Shown here: positions 1-8,711 of the stretch, piece after piece
Layout: the number at the start of each line of letters is the position of its first letter
Position numbering within the stretch: position 1 is the first letter of the stretch
NCBI RefSeq assembly: GCF_002744175.1
Contig: NZ_NKHF01000040.1
Location: 27,375-91,374, forward strand
Reading direction: 5' to 3'
DNA length: 64,000 nt
DNA from: Pseudoalteromonas piscicida
Lineage (GTDB): Bacteria; Pseudomonadota; Gammaproteobacteria; Enterobacterales; Alteromonadaceae
The notes under the pieces: model-generated
Seen by the model: the letters and a program-made list of their open reading frames with translations, nothing else
Database searches by the model: none
Told to the model about the DNA's origin: nothing
Translations under genes and position numbers: made by a program

Positions 1-47
1 GTAGAGTGAATAGCGGACAATACAGCTAAGCCCAAAATTTTGCGCAT
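1..47 (-). CDS. lptD: N-terminal fragment of a divergent gene, probably LPS-assembly protein LptD
   Basis: Only the first 15 codons lie in the window. Read on the minus strand from the ATG at 45-47 they give MRKILGLAVLSAIHS, a positively charged start followed by a hydrophobic stretch, as expected for a signal peptide. In gammaproteobacteria lptD is commonly transcribed divergently from the amgK-murU-djlA group found here. The identification rests on that gene order and the signal-like start; the mature protein is not visible, so another exported protein remains possible. Confidence 0.45.
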   Translation of the reverse strand, partial: MRKILGLAVLSAIHS

Positions 48-159
48 TTAATAACCTATTAGCTGAGCATTTAGTAATAAGCTCATCATAATAAATGAAA
101 ACTGTCTGAAATACAGTAGCATTTAACTATTTACAAGTAGAAGGTGTAACAGTAATCCC

Positions 160-1155
160 ATGCATAGCCAAAACCAACGTGTCGAATTTATCCGCCAAGC
201 GTTACAAAATGACGACTTTACCTGTGAGGCAATTACCTCGGATGCCAGCTTTCGTCGTTATTACCGTGTGCAAATGAATACAGCATCCTGGGTTGTAATG
301 GAAAGTCCGGTTGATAAATTAGATAACACACCTTTTATCGAATTGAATAAAGTTTTTGCCGCCCAAGGGTTAAAGGTGCCTAACATTATCGCCGAGGATA
401 AAAAGCAGGGTTTTGTACTATTGCAGGACTTAGGCTCTGAACATCTTGCTGATAGAGTAGAGCTGCCCTCCAAATTAGCCGATTACCGAGCACTTATTGA
501 CTTAATCCCTCTCATCGCTAAAACGCCAAACAGTAAGTGGATGAAGCCATATGATGCTGAGTTCATTGAGATGGAATTGGATATTTTTTACCAATGGTTA
601 GTAACGCAGTGGCTGGGACTGAACCTGACTGAATATCAGCAGGTGCAATGGCAAAATGTAAAAATCAGACTCGTTGATGCGATGCTTGCACAGCCACAAG
701 TCACCATGCACCGAGATTTTCACAGTCGTAATGTGATACGAAAGCAGTCTCAATGGTACTTAATTGATTATCAAGATGCAGTGCAAGGCCCTGTGACATA
801 CGACGCGGTGTCATTGCTAAGGGACTGTTATACGCGATTAGCAAAATCAGAGTTTGATGCTTTGCTGGAATATAGTTTTGACAGTTTGAAAAGTGCGGGA
901 CTATTAGCCAACATAGACTTCTGTGCCTATCAACGCCTTTTTGATTTTACTGGCTTGCAACGGCACTTAAAGGCCGCGGGTATATTTACACGCTTGTTGC
1001 AACGAGATGGTAAAGGGGGATATGTAAATAATATCCTGCCAACCTTAACTTACATTGTAGAAGTAGCTGACAAGTACGATGAATTTCAGTGGCTTGCAAG
1101 CTGGCTAAAGAATGACATAATGCCTCAAGTAAAAGCAAAACTTAGCGCAAAATAG
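160..1155 (+). CDS. amgK: N-acetylmuramate/N-acetylglucosamine kinase AmgK
   Basis: A 331-residue cytoplasmic protein of the aminoglycoside-phosphotransferase (APH) fold. The catalytic loop HRDFHSRN is at residues 184-191 (Asp186 as base, Asn191 as metal ligand) and is followed by IDYQDA (203-208), the DFG-like metal site. In the AmgK family this enzyme phosphorylates the anomeric hydroxyl of recovered MurNAc or GlcNAc during peptidoglycan recycling. The next gene, 7 nt downstream, is the matching uridylyltransferase murU, which strongly supports AmgK over a true antibiotic kinase. The start is the ATG at 160; an AGAAGG lies rather far upstream, so initiation may be weak. Confidence 0.88.
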   Translation: MHSQNQRVEFIRQALQNDDFTCEAITSDASFRRYYRVQMNTASWVVMESPVDKLDNTPFIELNKVFAAQGLKVPNIIAEDKKQGFVLLQDLGSEHLADRVELPSKLADYRALIDLIPLIAKTPNSKWMKPYDAEFIEMELDIFYQWLVTQWLGLNLTEYQQVQWQNVKIRLVDAMLAQPQVTMHRDFHSRNVIRKQSQWYLIDYQDAVQGPVTYDAVSLLRDCYTRLAKSEFDALLEYSFDSLKSAGLLANIDFCAYQRLFDFTGLQRHLKAAGIFTRLLQRDGKGGYVNNILPTLTYIVEVADKYDEFQWLASWLKNDIMPQVKAKLSAK

Positions 1156-1162
1156 AAGTAAA

Positions 1163-1855
1163 ATGAAAGCGATAATTTTATCAGCAGGGCGTGGCAAGCG
1201 TATGATGCCACTAACGGCAAAGCAGCCCAAGCCGATGTTGAAAGTGGCCGGTAAGCCATTGATTGAACATCATATCGAACGCCTCAAGGTTGCTGGGATC
1301 ACCGATATAGTGATCAATCTAGCTTGGCAAGGTCAGGTTATTAAAGACTACTTTGGAGATGGTAGCGGTTTTGGTGTGCAGATCACCTACAGTGAAGAAC
1401 CTGAAGGGGGGCTCGAAACCGCTGGTGGCATCATTCAGGCACTACCGTTACTGTGTCAAGACGGAGAGTGTTTTGTAGTGGTTAATGGTGATATCTTTAC
1501 CGATTATGATGTCACTAGTTTACAGCAATTGCAGCTTGGAAAAGCAACTGAAGGACATTGTGAAGCGCATATTGTATTAGTGGAAAATCCTAGCCATAAC
1601 CTAGACGGTGATTTTCATTTAGCACACCAGCCACTCAATCAAGAAAAATACACCTTTTCAGGAATTGGACTCTACCATAAGCACTTTTTTGCCGAGCTTG
1701 ACGCTGGATTTGTTAAATTAGGGCCTTTACTACGTAACGGCTTAGCAAAGCACAAGGTGTCTACAGAACTTTATCTTGGACAATGGGATGACATTGGCAC
1801 CCCTGAACGGCTAGAAGCAATGAATACAAAGTTAGGATATAGCGATGTGGGGTAA
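1163..1855 (+). CDS. murU: N-acetylmuramate alpha-1-phosphate uridylyltransferase MurU
   Basis: A 230-residue sugar-nucleotide transferase. The N-terminus carries the nucleotide-binding signature LSAGRGKRMMPLT followed by KPMLKVAGKPLI, and VNGDIF near residue 110 holds the metal-binding Asp. MurU converts MurNAc-1-phosphate to UDP-MurNAc, the step after AmgK in the recycling shunt that bypasses de novo UDP-MurNAc synthesis and can lower fosfomycin sensitivity. It lies 7 nt after amgK and its last 11 nt overlap djlA, indicating translational coupling in one operon. A general glucose-1-phosphate nucleotidyltransferase is the alternative, less likely given the neighbour. Confidence 0.88.
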   Translation: MKAIILSAGRGKRMMPLTAKQPKPMLKVAGKPLIEHHIERLKVAGITDIVINLAWQGQVIKDYFGDGSGFGVQITYSEEPEGGLETAGGIIQALPLLCQDGECFVVVNGDIFTDYDVTSLQQLQLGKATEGHCEAHIVLVENPSHNLDGDFHLAHQPLNQEKYTFSGIGLYHKHFFAELDAGFVKLGPLLRNGLAKHKVSTELYLGQWDDIGTPERLEAMNTKLGYSDVG

Positions 1856-2681
1856 ACTTTTAGGCACTATGTTTGGCTTTTTATTTGGTCGTTGGCTCGG
1901 TGCTATTTTGGGGTTTTACCTCGGCCATCTATTCGATAAAAGCCTACGTCAGGATTTTGATAAAGTCGGTGGCTTCCAAGGTTTTATGAAAGGTGAAGAA
2001 TTACACGAGCGACAAGCATTATTCTTTTCAAGTTGCTTTTCTGTGATGGGGCACATTGCTAAGTCCAACGGTCGTGTTAGTGAAATCCATATTCAAGCGG
2101 CATCGGCTTTTATGGACGAGATGGGGCTACAAGGTGATGATCGTAAAGAGGCCCAACATGCGTTCACCGCAGGAAAAAGCAGTGAATTTTCGATAAAAGA
2201 AGCGGTGACCGATTTTAAAGAGGCTTTTGCCAGACGGTACGATCTGAGACAACTGTTTTTAGAGATCCAGATTCAAATGGCTTTTTGTGATGGTCACGTA
2301 TCGGATGCGGAAAAAACTTTACTGAAGCAAGTAAGTAAGTATTTAGGGTTTGCAGAAACGCATTTTCTGTTTTTGCTTAAGCGTTATCAGGCTGAATTTG
2401 AGTTTCGTCGCTCTCAGGCCTCGGGGAGATCGCAGCAGCATCACCAAGGACATCAACAAACGCCTCAACCAGCAGGGTTAAATCGTGCCAAGGCGTTAGC
2501 TGTTTTAGGGCTTAATGAAGGGGCCAATGAACGAGACATCAAAAAAGCCTACCGTAAGCTGATGTCACAACATCATCCTGATAAGCTGGTGTCGCAAGGC
2601 TTACCTAAACACATGATGGAAGTGGCTAAGCGTAAAAGCCAAGATATTCAGTCAGCTTATGAATACTTGAAGAAAAATTAA
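1845..2681 (+). CDS. djlA: Membrane-anchored J-domain co-chaperone DjlA
   Basis: This 278-residue protein has a glycine-rich membrane segment at residues 5-30 (GFLFGRWLGAILGFYLG), a TerB-like central domain at about 50-185, a Gln/His-rich linker near 190-210, and a C-terminal J domain at about 215-278 with the HPD motif at 244-246. DjlA stimulates DnaK ATPase at the inner membrane; in E. coli its overproduction activates the Rcs capsule response. The start overlaps the end of murU by 11 nt, so it is the third gene of the operon. Its stop overlaps by a few bases the stop of the convergent downstream gene. Confidence 0.92.
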   Translation: MWGKLLGTMFGFLFGRWLGAILGFYLGHLFDKSLRQDFDKVGGFQGFMKGEELHERQALFFSSCFSVMGHIAKSNGRVSEIHIQAASAFMDEMGLQGDDRKEAQHAFTAGKSSEFSIKEAVTDFKEAFARRYDLRQLFLEIQIQMAFCDGHVSDAEKTLLKQVSKYLGFAETHFLFLLKRYQAEFEFRRSQASGRSQQHHQGHQQTPQPAGLNRAKALAVLGLNEGANERDIKKAYRKLMSQHHPDKLVSQGLPKHMMEVAKRKSQDIQSAYEYLKKN

Positions 2682-3517
2682 AGGATCCGTAAAAAGCCGA
2701 GCAGCTCTTTTCGCAAACGCTGATGTTGGAGCGGGTCGGTTTTTTCTCCAAACAATTCACGCTGCCGGTAATCCAGTTTACTATTTTTTCTTGCCCACCT
2801 TGCTCTATCAGCTGTATTGTCGACGACAAGCGGATTGTCATAGCTGTAATAGATATCAAGTAACGCGGGACTGATCAAAGAAAGGTTGGAAGCTAAGTGC
2901 TTTTGCCTGATTGCACTTGGCAGTTGTGGGCTCACCACCGTATAGGCGTCAATACGAAGATTGGGTAACGTAGCCAAGTGCTCTGCGAATAAGCCCGCAC
3001 TATTACCGAATGCGACGACGACTAACTTTTCTGTTTGGGTCATAGATAAGGTGTTGTATAAGACTTCGAAACGACTGATCAATGCCATCTTATATTCATC
3101 AAGATTTGTTCCCGGTATCACTTCAATGGGTCTTTGCTGCTCTGGACCGGGTATCGCTAGGTCTTGCTCGAGTATACTGGGTGCATAAGATAGATCTGGC
3201 GGTGTAATGGTGTAGGTGTCGTAACCGTCATCACTTAAGCGTTTGGCTAAAAAGCTAATACCGCTGTTATTGAGGGGTGGGGTTTGCATATCAGGCAGTA
3301 ATATGACGACGCCTTCGCGAGCAGATGCCATATACTCTTGATAAAAAACATAAAAAGGCTCATTTTCACTCTCTAACTTCAAGAGCGCTGAAGGCTCGTA
3401 AAAGCGATTGGCATCTTGCTGATAAAGCGATGTTAAGGGCGCTGGATTAATATGTTCGGCACCAAAACAAGTTATTGATAAACCAATGAAGAATAAAAAA
3501 AGCGTCTGTCTTATCAT
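2678..3517 (-). CDS. DUF3530 family exported alpha/beta-hydrolase-like protein
   Basis: A 279-residue protein with an N-terminal hydrophobic signal (LFLFFIGLSITCFG), so probably periplasmic. The order VVILLPDMQ (about residue 70), then VVVAFGNSAGLFAEHL (about 165) resembles an alpha/beta-hydrolase with a G-N-S-A-G elbow in place of the usual GxSxG. DUF3530 proteins are typically described as of unknown function. It is convergent with djlA, overlapping it by 4 nt at the stop codons. Catalytic activity is not certain because a clear acid-His pair cannot be assigned by eye. Confidence 0.75.
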   Translation of the reverse strand: MIRQTLFLFFIGLSITCFGAEHINPAPLTSLYQQDANRFYEPSALLKLESENEPFYVFYQEYMASAREGVVILLPDMQTPPLNNSGISFLAKRLSDDGYDTYTITPPDLSYAPSILEQDLAIPGPEQQRPIEVIPGTNLDEYKMALISRFEVLYNTLSMTQTEKLVVVAFGNSAGLFAEHLATLPNLRIDAYTVVSPQLPSAIRQKHLASNLSLISPALLDIYYSYDNPLVVDNTADRARWARKNSKLDYRQRELFGEKTDPLQHQRLRKELLGFLRIL

Positions 3518-3624
3518 GATATCAGCGGGTTACTTTTCATAGTTACGTATCGGCTTCTTTAGCAAAAGCTTTAGCAGTCGCGTTTATTAGTTGTTTTAGG
3601 GTAAACTGCGAAGCCGAAAAAGTG

Positions 3625-3829
3625 ATACCATTTTGTCTTAATATTTGCTCAATTTGAGGGAGCAAATCAGACGCTGACTGCGCCAAAAATCGTTAATTTA
3701 TAACAGCTAAACTAGAGGGGGTTGCCATGCCGATATGGACTTCGGTCCCCTAGTGTGAGGGTGTGGTAGCGGAGTATTGGTAAGGTTTTCTCGCCTCAAA
3801 ATAGACCACTTAATTAAGCAAATTGCTAT
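3625..3829. repeat. Dispersed TIR repeat, copy A (MITE-like)
   Basis: About 205 bp, starting ATACCATTTTGTCTTAAT and ending TTAATTAAGCAAATTGCTAT, whose reverse complement matches the start. The left arm shares TTGCTCAATTTGAG with copies B and F, and the right arm shares TAAGGTTTTCTCG and CACTTAATTAAGC with copies B and C. It fills most of the 3518-3843 gap between the DUF3530 and DUF368 genes. No coding sequence is visible inside. Size, terminal inverted repeats and intergenic position are those of a non-autonomous element. Confidence 0.75.
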
Positions 3830-3843
3830 GAAAGGAGAAATTT

Positions 3844-4791
3844 GTGCAGTATAAAGATAGCAAACGAGACTATCTCTTGATGTTTTTAAAAGGGGCGGGC
3901 ATGGGTGCGGCGGATGTCGTACCAGGTGTTTCCGGTGGTACTATCGCGTTTATTACTGGAATTTATGCGCGTTTTTTAAATGCGATTAAAAGCGTCAATC
4001 TACAAGCCTTAAGCACTCTACGTCATCGTGGCGTTAAAGCAACGTGGAACTACATTGATGGTAGCTTTTTACTCGCCGTATTCTCTGGCCTATTAATTAG
4101 CGCAGCCTCTTTGGCTAAGGTGATCACTTACTTACTTGATACGCACCAGATATTAGTGTGGTCGTTTTTCTTTGGATTGATTGTCGCTTCTTTCATTTAT
4201 GTGGCTAAGCAAGTTGCCAATTGGCGAGGTCAAAATGTGTTTGCCTGCTTGATTGGAGCTGTGATTGCTTTTGCTATTACTTCCCTTGCCCCCGCTGAAG
4301 CACAAGCCTCTCACTGGATGTTCTTTTTTTCGGGCGCGATCGCGATTTGTGCGATGATCTTACCGGGGATCTCGGGGAGCTTTATTTTATTGCTGCTAGG
4401 AATGTATGGGCACGTGTTAACTGCGGTAAATCAACTTAACGTTGCTTATGTCGGGTTATTTTTACTGGGCTGCGTTGTGGGTCTTATGTCTTTTTCCCGT
4501 TTACTGAGTTGGTTGCTCACACATTATCAACAACTCACGTTTTCATTATTAGCGGGTTTTTTACTTGGATCGCTCAACCTGCTATGGCCTTGGAAACAGG
4601 TTTTGACTACTTACGTTAACTCCAGTGGTATTGAGAAACCATTGACTCAAGCTAATATTTTACCTCAGCAATACAGCAGCCTGTACGGACAAGACCCAAA
4701 TACACTCGTGTGTATATTACTAGCGCTTGCTGGTTTAGCCTTGATCTTAACCATTGAAAAGATAAGCGAGCGATATAATCGTCATAGATAG
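3844..4791 (+). CDS. DUF368 family polyprenyl-phosphate transporter (PopT-like)
   Basis: A 315-residue polytopic membrane protein with about eight hydrophobic segments. The family signature GMGAADVVPGVSGGTIAFITGIY is at residues 20-42, and a second half carries the related ILPGISGSFILLLLGMYG near 175-192, the internal duplication known in the family. DUF368 proteins have been shown to return undecaprenyl phosphate across the membrane for cell-wall synthesis, with PopT of Vibrio cholerae important at alkaline pH. The start is GTG at 3844, supported by AAGGAG five bases upstream. A hairpin overlaps the stop codon. The NhaD antiporter lies nearby and would also matter in alkaline sodium-rich water. 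Confidence 0.85.
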   Translation: MQYKDSKRDYLLMFLKGAGMGAADVVPGVSGGTIAFITGIYARFLNAIKSVNLQALSTLRHRGVKATWNYIDGSFLLAVFSGLLISAASLAKVITYLLDTHQILVWSFFFGLIVASFIYVAKQVANWRGQNVFACLIGAVIAFAITSLAPAEAQASHWMFFFSGAIAICAMILPGISGSFILLLLGMYGHVLTAVNQLNVAYVGLFLLGCVVGLMSFSRLLSWLLTHYQQLTFSLLAGFLLGSLNLLWPWKQVLTTYVNSSGIEKPLTQANILPQQYSSLYGQDPNTLVCILLALAGLALILTIEKISERYNRHR

Positions 4792-4810
4792 GCTCAAAGT
4801 GAGCCTATCT
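4786..4810. terminator. Bidirectional hairpin between convergent genes
   Basis: An 11-bp perfect stem (AGATAGGCTCA / TGAGCCTATCT) with a 3-nt loop overlaps the stop codon of the DUF368 gene and lies just past the stop of the convergent oxygenase gene. There is no long T tract, so termination may be modest. Confidence 0.6.
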
Positions 4811-4818
4811 GGCTATGC

Positions 4819-5505
4819 TTACGTAATCGTTCTAAACCAGCCGGTTACTGATAGGCGTGGTGCTTTTGCAAACGGTGTAACGTAAGTCACTGAGTGAATC
4901 TTCCTAACATCAAAAACGACTAAAGAATTGAACTTAGGTGCATAACTTTGTGTTGGCGTACCATCTCGCTCGAAAAACTGTAGCAATCCCCCCCAGTCAG
5001 GATGCCAATTTTTGCTTAAACTTAACACGTATGCGTAAACCCTGCCTTCAGCCTCGACCACATCATTGTGGCGCGTAAGGTACTGACCACCGATAAACCG
5101 AGTAGCTTGGGCCGAGGTGTGAATAATTTGTTGTCCAGAAATATGGCTAAAGCAAGATTGTACAGCGTCACTATTTAGGTTGTTATACAGAGATTGCAGT
5201 ATTTCAGGGCTGCCTGCATCAACCGAATGACGGCCATACATAAAGCCTATTCCGCGAGAGGCATAGCTATGAAGATCTTCAAGTAACACTTGTTGTTCTT
5301 GTGGAGTAAGGGCTAGGATATCACTGTCTTTGACAGACTTGGATACGCTATTGTGAAAAATAGCAAGTTTATAGTCTAGTTCACATAGAGATTGATGAAG
5401 TGCTTGTGCTGTTGAATCTTCGAGAATATTTTCAATCCGCGCAAAACCGGTTTCGCTCAATTTTTGCTGTAAAACAGATTGTTGCTGCTGCGAAAGTTGA
5501 AGCAT
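4819..5505 (-). CDS. 2-oxoglutarate/Fe(II)-dependent oxygenase (SM-20/P4H-like)
   Basis: A 228-residue soluble protein. The iron triad is visible as His146-x-Asp148 (TRHNDVV) and His204 (RKIHSVTYV), with Arg217 (PRLSVTGWF) as the 2-oxoglutarate-binding residue. These sit in the double-stranded beta-helix order of the prolyl-4-hydroxylase-like family. Such enzymes hydroxylate a protein or small-molecule substrate; which one cannot be told here. The gene is on its own between two convergent or divergent neighbours. Start is the ATG at 5503-5505. Confidence 0.82.
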   Translation of the reverse strand: MLQLSQQQQSVLQQKLSETGFARIENILEDSTAQALHQSLCELDYKLAIFHNSVSKSVKDSDILALTPQEQQVLLEDLHSYASRGIGFMYGRHSVDAGSPEILQSLYNNLNSDAVQSCFSHISGQQIIHTSAQATRFIGGQYLTRHNDVVEAEGRVYAYVLSLSKNWHPDWGGLLQFFERDGTPTQSYAPKFNSLVVFDVRKIHSVTYVTPFAKAPRLSVTGWFRTIT

Positions 5506-5653
5506 AAATACCTACCGTTGATGTGTTGGCCCTCATGAAAAAATGATGGGGGGGACTGTCTTAGACTTCTGTCCAATGCTGATTGTTTTTTGTCTATGCT
5601 AAAGTGTGTGTGGCTGAAAAGCCATCCCTCTGCACTCATCGATAGGCAAGAAA

Positions 5654-7102
5654 ATGAAAATCAATGGATTACTGCTATTCTGTTGCGCATGGGTCATTGC
5701 TATGACTCCATCTCCAGCCTTGGCCGCACAAGGCATCTTAGATCTTACCAGCTCGACGCTTGGTTTTGTGTGTATCGCCATTTTTGTATTGGCATATACT
5801 CTGGTTATGCTTGAAGAAAAGCTCCATATGCGAAAGTCAAAGCCTGTCTTGGTGGCTGCTGGCTTAATTTGGCTAATGATAGGTGCATTCTATGTGAACC
5901 AAGGGCAGCCAGATATCACTGAGTATGCATTTAGACATAATTTACTTGAGTTTGCAGAGTTGATGCTGTTTTTACTGGTCGCGATGACGTATATCAATGC
6001 GCTGGAAGAGCGACGCTTATTTGATGCGCTAAGAGCATGGATGATCCAAAAAGGTTTCAGTTATAAGAATCTATTTTGGATCACTGGATTCTTGTCCTTT
6101 TTTATCTCACCGATTGCAGATAATTTGACAACGGCGCTCTTAATGTGTGCTGTGGTGATGAAAGTGGCCGATGGTGATAAAGAATTTATTAACTTAAGTT
6201 GTATCAATATTGTTATTGCGGCAAATGCTGGTGGCGCATTTAGTCCTTTTGGGGATATTACCACTTTGATGGTGTGGCAGGCGGGTATGGTTCACTTTAG
6301 CGAGTTTTTGGCGCTGTTTGTTCCATCATTGGTAAACTACATTGTACCTGCTTTGGTGATGAGCTATTTTGTCGCAAATAGAAAGCCCAGTGCTGTATAC
6401 GAGCGTGTGGAGCTAAAGCGTGGCGCACTGAGAATTTTAACCCTGTTTTTATTAACGGTGGCAACGGCAGTACTTGCTCATAGTTTACTCCATCTGCCAC
6501 CGGTTCTGGGGATGATGATGGGGCTTGGATATCTACAATTCTTTGGTTACTTTCTTCGTATGACACTACCAGGGTCATTGGCCAGAAAGCGGGCTATGGC
6601 TGAAAGGGAAGGAGATAAAGCACGTCTTGAAAAATTAGGTAGTGTTGTCCCTTTTGATGTGTTTAGTAAGGTTTCCCGAGCTGAGTGGGACACCTTATTG
6701 TTTTTCTATGGCATTGTAATGTGTGTTGGAGGACTTGGTTTTCTGGGTTACTTGAACTTAATGTCGGGGCTATTATATGGTACTTGGTCAGCTACCTATG
6801 CCAACGTCTTTTTAGGGATCATTTCTGCGGTGATTGATAATATCCCCGTCATGTTTGCTGTTTTATCGATGCAACCTGAAATGTCACATGGTCATTGGTT
6901 GTTGATAACACTAACAGCGGGTGTTGGTGGCAGTTTGTTATCGATTGGCTCGGCCGCCGGTGTAGCCTTAATGGGACAAGCTCGAGGCTATTACACCTTT
7001 ATGGGCCATTTAAAGTGGGCACCGGTTATTTTACTCGGTTACATCGCCAGCATTTTATGTCATTTGTGGTTGAATAAGTCGGCATTTAGTGTATTTGGAT
7101 AA
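5654..7102 (+). CDS. nhaD: Na+/H+ antiporter NhaD
   Basis: A 482-residue protein with about twelve membrane segments and an N-terminal cleavable-looking signal (LLFCCAWVIAMTPSPALA). It belongs to the ion transporter (IT) superfamily; the ISPIADNLTTALLM segment near residue 155 and AVIDNIPVMFAVLS near 395 match the two conserved Asp-Asn pairs of NhaD. It exports sodium in exchange for protons and is typical of marine and haloalkaliphilic bacteria. AAGxAAG just before the ATG may serve as a ribosome site. The gene is monocistronic and ends at a 17-bp palindrome. Confidence 0.93.
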   Translation: MKINGLLLFCCAWVIAMTPSPALAAQGILDLTSSTLGFVCIAIFVLAYTLVMLEEKLHMRKSKPVLVAAGLIWLMIGAFYVNQGQPDITEYAFRHNLLEFAELMLFLLVAMTYINALEERRLFDALRAWMIQKGFSYKNLFWITGFLSFFISPIADNLTTALLMCAVVMKVADGDKEFINLSCINIVIAANAGGAFSPFGDITTLMVWQAGMVHFSEFLALFVPSLVNYIVPALVMSYFVANRKPSAVYERVELKRGALRILTLFLLTVATAVLAHSLLHLPPVLGMMMGLGYLQFFGYFLRMTLPGSLARKRAMAEREGDKARLEKLGSVVPFDVFSKVSRAEWDTLLFFYGIVMCVGGLGFLGYLNLMSGLLYGTWSATYANVFLGIISAVIDNIPVMFAVLSMQPEMSHGHWLLITLTAGVGGSLLSIGSAAGVALMGQARGYYTFMGHLKWAPVILLGYIASILCHLWLNKSAFSVFG

Positions 7103-7106
7103 ACTT

Positions 7107-7146
7107 TATTGAGAATGAATAGTGGTTGTACTATTCATTCTCAATA
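7107..7146. terminator. 17-bp perfect inverted repeat after nhaD
   Basis: A perfect stem (TATTGAGAATGAATAGT and its complement) with a 6-nt loop lies between the convergent stops of nhaD and the phosphofructokinase gene. There is no T run, but its place suggests a shared transcription stop or a 3'-end protecting hairpin. Confidence 0.6.
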
Positions 7147-7167
7147 GGTCTATTGGTGCTTGAGTAT

Positions 7168-8181
7168 TCAGGACTCTGCAAGAAAATGCTGATAGCGCTG
7201 CACCCACTGGGGTGAAACTGGTTTGTCTAAGCCTAATACCTGCTCGATGGCTGTATGGCTCAGCATGCCGTTTATTTTACCAATCATAATTGGGCAAAGG
7301 TCTGCGTGGATTAGCTCTTTGTCATGTCTTACCGCTTCAACCGCGGCAACACCTAGCTCAGTGGCTAATATTCTATCTTCAACTGATGGTGCGCCACCTC
7401 GCTGTATATGACCTAATACACATAATGCACAGTTAGTTGCGCTTGTTTTGTTGATCTTATCTTTAAGCGCTTGTGCGCCACCAGGCCACAGGTTTTCAGC
7501 CAACACAATTAAAAAGCTACCATGTTTTTGCTGTTGTTGCTCTATGGCTTTTTTTAGGTGTTGTAGTATCTCAGGGGCATTTTTAGGATTACAATTTTCA
7601 AATGAAATAATGGCCTCTGCACCTGTTGCGATACCGACATGGTAGGCAATGTGGCCGTTATGCCGCCCCATGACTTCCGTAATAAAAACGCGTTCGAAAG
7701 CATTGGCGGTATCACGAATTTTATCTATCGCAGATGTCGCGGTATTTACCGCAGTTGAAAAGCCAATGGTGTTGTCGCAACCCGCCAAATCATTGTCAAT
7801 TGTCCCCGGTAAGCCGATTAATTGACCTTCCCAGTGCTCAGAGAGGGCCTGCATACCTCGAAATGAGCCATCTCCACCAATAACAATAAGCACATCGATA
7901 TGGAGCTTTCTGAGGGCATTGACAGCTTGTAATACACCAGCAGGTTCTAGCATAGCAGGGCAACGGGCACTTTTTAATATCGTCCCACCTAGTTGGGTGA
8001 TATCAGTCACTGTGTGCGTATCTAGCTCGGTATATTCTTGCTCTATTAGGCCATTGTAGCCGTGAAAAAAGCCAAAGCATTGAAACCCCGATTTAATAGC
8101 GCTTAACGTGATGGCTCTAATTGCGGAGTTCATCCCCGGCGCATCACCGCCACTGGTCAGCACAGCTATCCTTTTGGTCAT
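7168..8181 (-). CDS. pfkA: ATP-dependent 6-phosphofructokinase
   Basis: A 337-residue group I phosphofructokinase. Motifs in order are LTSGGDAPGMNSAIRA (residues 8-23, ATP binding), GGDGSFRGM near 103 (the Gly after GGD is that of ATP-dependent rather than PPi-dependent enzymes), PGTIDNDLAG near 126 (catalytic Asp), and MGRHNGHIA near 170 (fructose-6-phosphate binding). It catalyses the committed step of glycolysis. It is slightly longer than the 320-residue E. coli enzyme. The gene appears monocistronic, with a hairpin terminator of the upstream yjbR gene separating it from that unit. Confidence 0.93.
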   Translation of the reverse strand: MTKRIAVLTSGGDAPGMNSAIRAITLSAIKSGFQCFGFFHGYNGLIEQEYTELDTHTVTDITQLGGTILKSARCPAMLEPAGVLQAVNALRKLHIDVLIVIGGDGSFRGMQALSEHWEGQLIGLPGTIDNDLAGCDNTIGFSTAVNTATSAIDKIRDTANAFERVFITEVMGRHNGHIAYHVGIATGAEAIISFENCNPKNAPEILQHLKKAIEQQQQKHGSFLIVLAENLWPGGAQALKDKINKTSATNCALCVLGHIQRGGAPSVEDRILATELGVAAVEAVRHDKELIHADLCPIMIGKINGMLSHTAIEQVLGLDKPVSPQWVQRYQHFLAES

Positions 8182-8280
8182 GTTGCCACTCTAATTTTTT
8201 GTATCGTTTCTTTTTGTATACTATCAGAGCTTCGTTGTGACAAGTTGATCGGGATTAAAAAGGCAGATAATAACGAAAAG

Positions 8281-8318
8281 AAAACGGCATTTAGTACATC
8301 CAAATGCCGTTTTTTTTA
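8281..8318. terminator. Rho-independent terminator after the yjbR gene
   Basis: A 12-bp stem (AAAACGGCATTT / AAATGCCGTTTT) with a 9-nt loop abuts the stop codon of the minus-strand YjbR gene. It is flanked by T-rich sequence in both directions, so it can act for the minus-strand gene. Confidence 0.75.
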
Positions 8319-8711
8319 TTGCTGTGAGACCTTTTTTGCAAGCTCTTCACGTTGTGCTGTTGGTAGGTTATCAACGACGATTTGATAAGAATCATCGATC
8401 ATCTTCTTTATTTCGTCTTCTGGAATAGTGCCATCCAAGATAACAGTGTTCCAAAGGCGCTTATTCATATGATAACCAGGTACAACAGACGAGTACTTGT
8501 CTCTTAACAAGAGTGCTTCGTCAGGGTCGCACTTTACATTCAACCACCAAACAGGTTCACCATTTTCATCAACTTGCCCCTCTTTCCCCTCAGTTAGAGT
8601 GGCAAACATTTTATGCTGAACTTTGTACACATCGACGTCTTGTGCAAAAGGTTTAGTGATAAAGGTTGCAGGCTTGGCCTGCAAATATTCATGTACGCTT
8701 TTCTGATCCAT
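8316..8711 (-). CDS. MmcQ/YjbR family DNA-binding-like protein
   Basis: A 131-residue small protein of the YjbR (CyaY-like fold) family. Visible family features are an N-terminal KPATFITKPFAQDVDVYKV strand pair, VWWLNVKCDPDEALLLRDKYSSVVPGYHMNKRLWNTVILD in the middle (W-N-V-K-x-D-P and the GYHMNKxxW motif), and an acidic C-terminal helix. The family is widespread, has a double-wing fold and unknown physiological role; DNA binding has been proposed. Its minus-strand terminator follows the stop directly. Confidence 0.85.
   Translation of the reverse strand: MDQKSVHEYLQAKPATFITKPFAQDVDVYKVQHKMFATLTEGKEGQVDENGEPVWWLNVKCDPDEALLLRDKYSSVVPGYHMNKRLWNTVILDGTIPEDEIKKMIDDSYQIVVDNLPTAQREELAKKVSQQ

Noticed and set aside
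160..1155. APH-fold kinase considered as an aminoglycoside resistance gene
   Set aside because: The murU gene directly downstream and the family identity point to sugar recycling.
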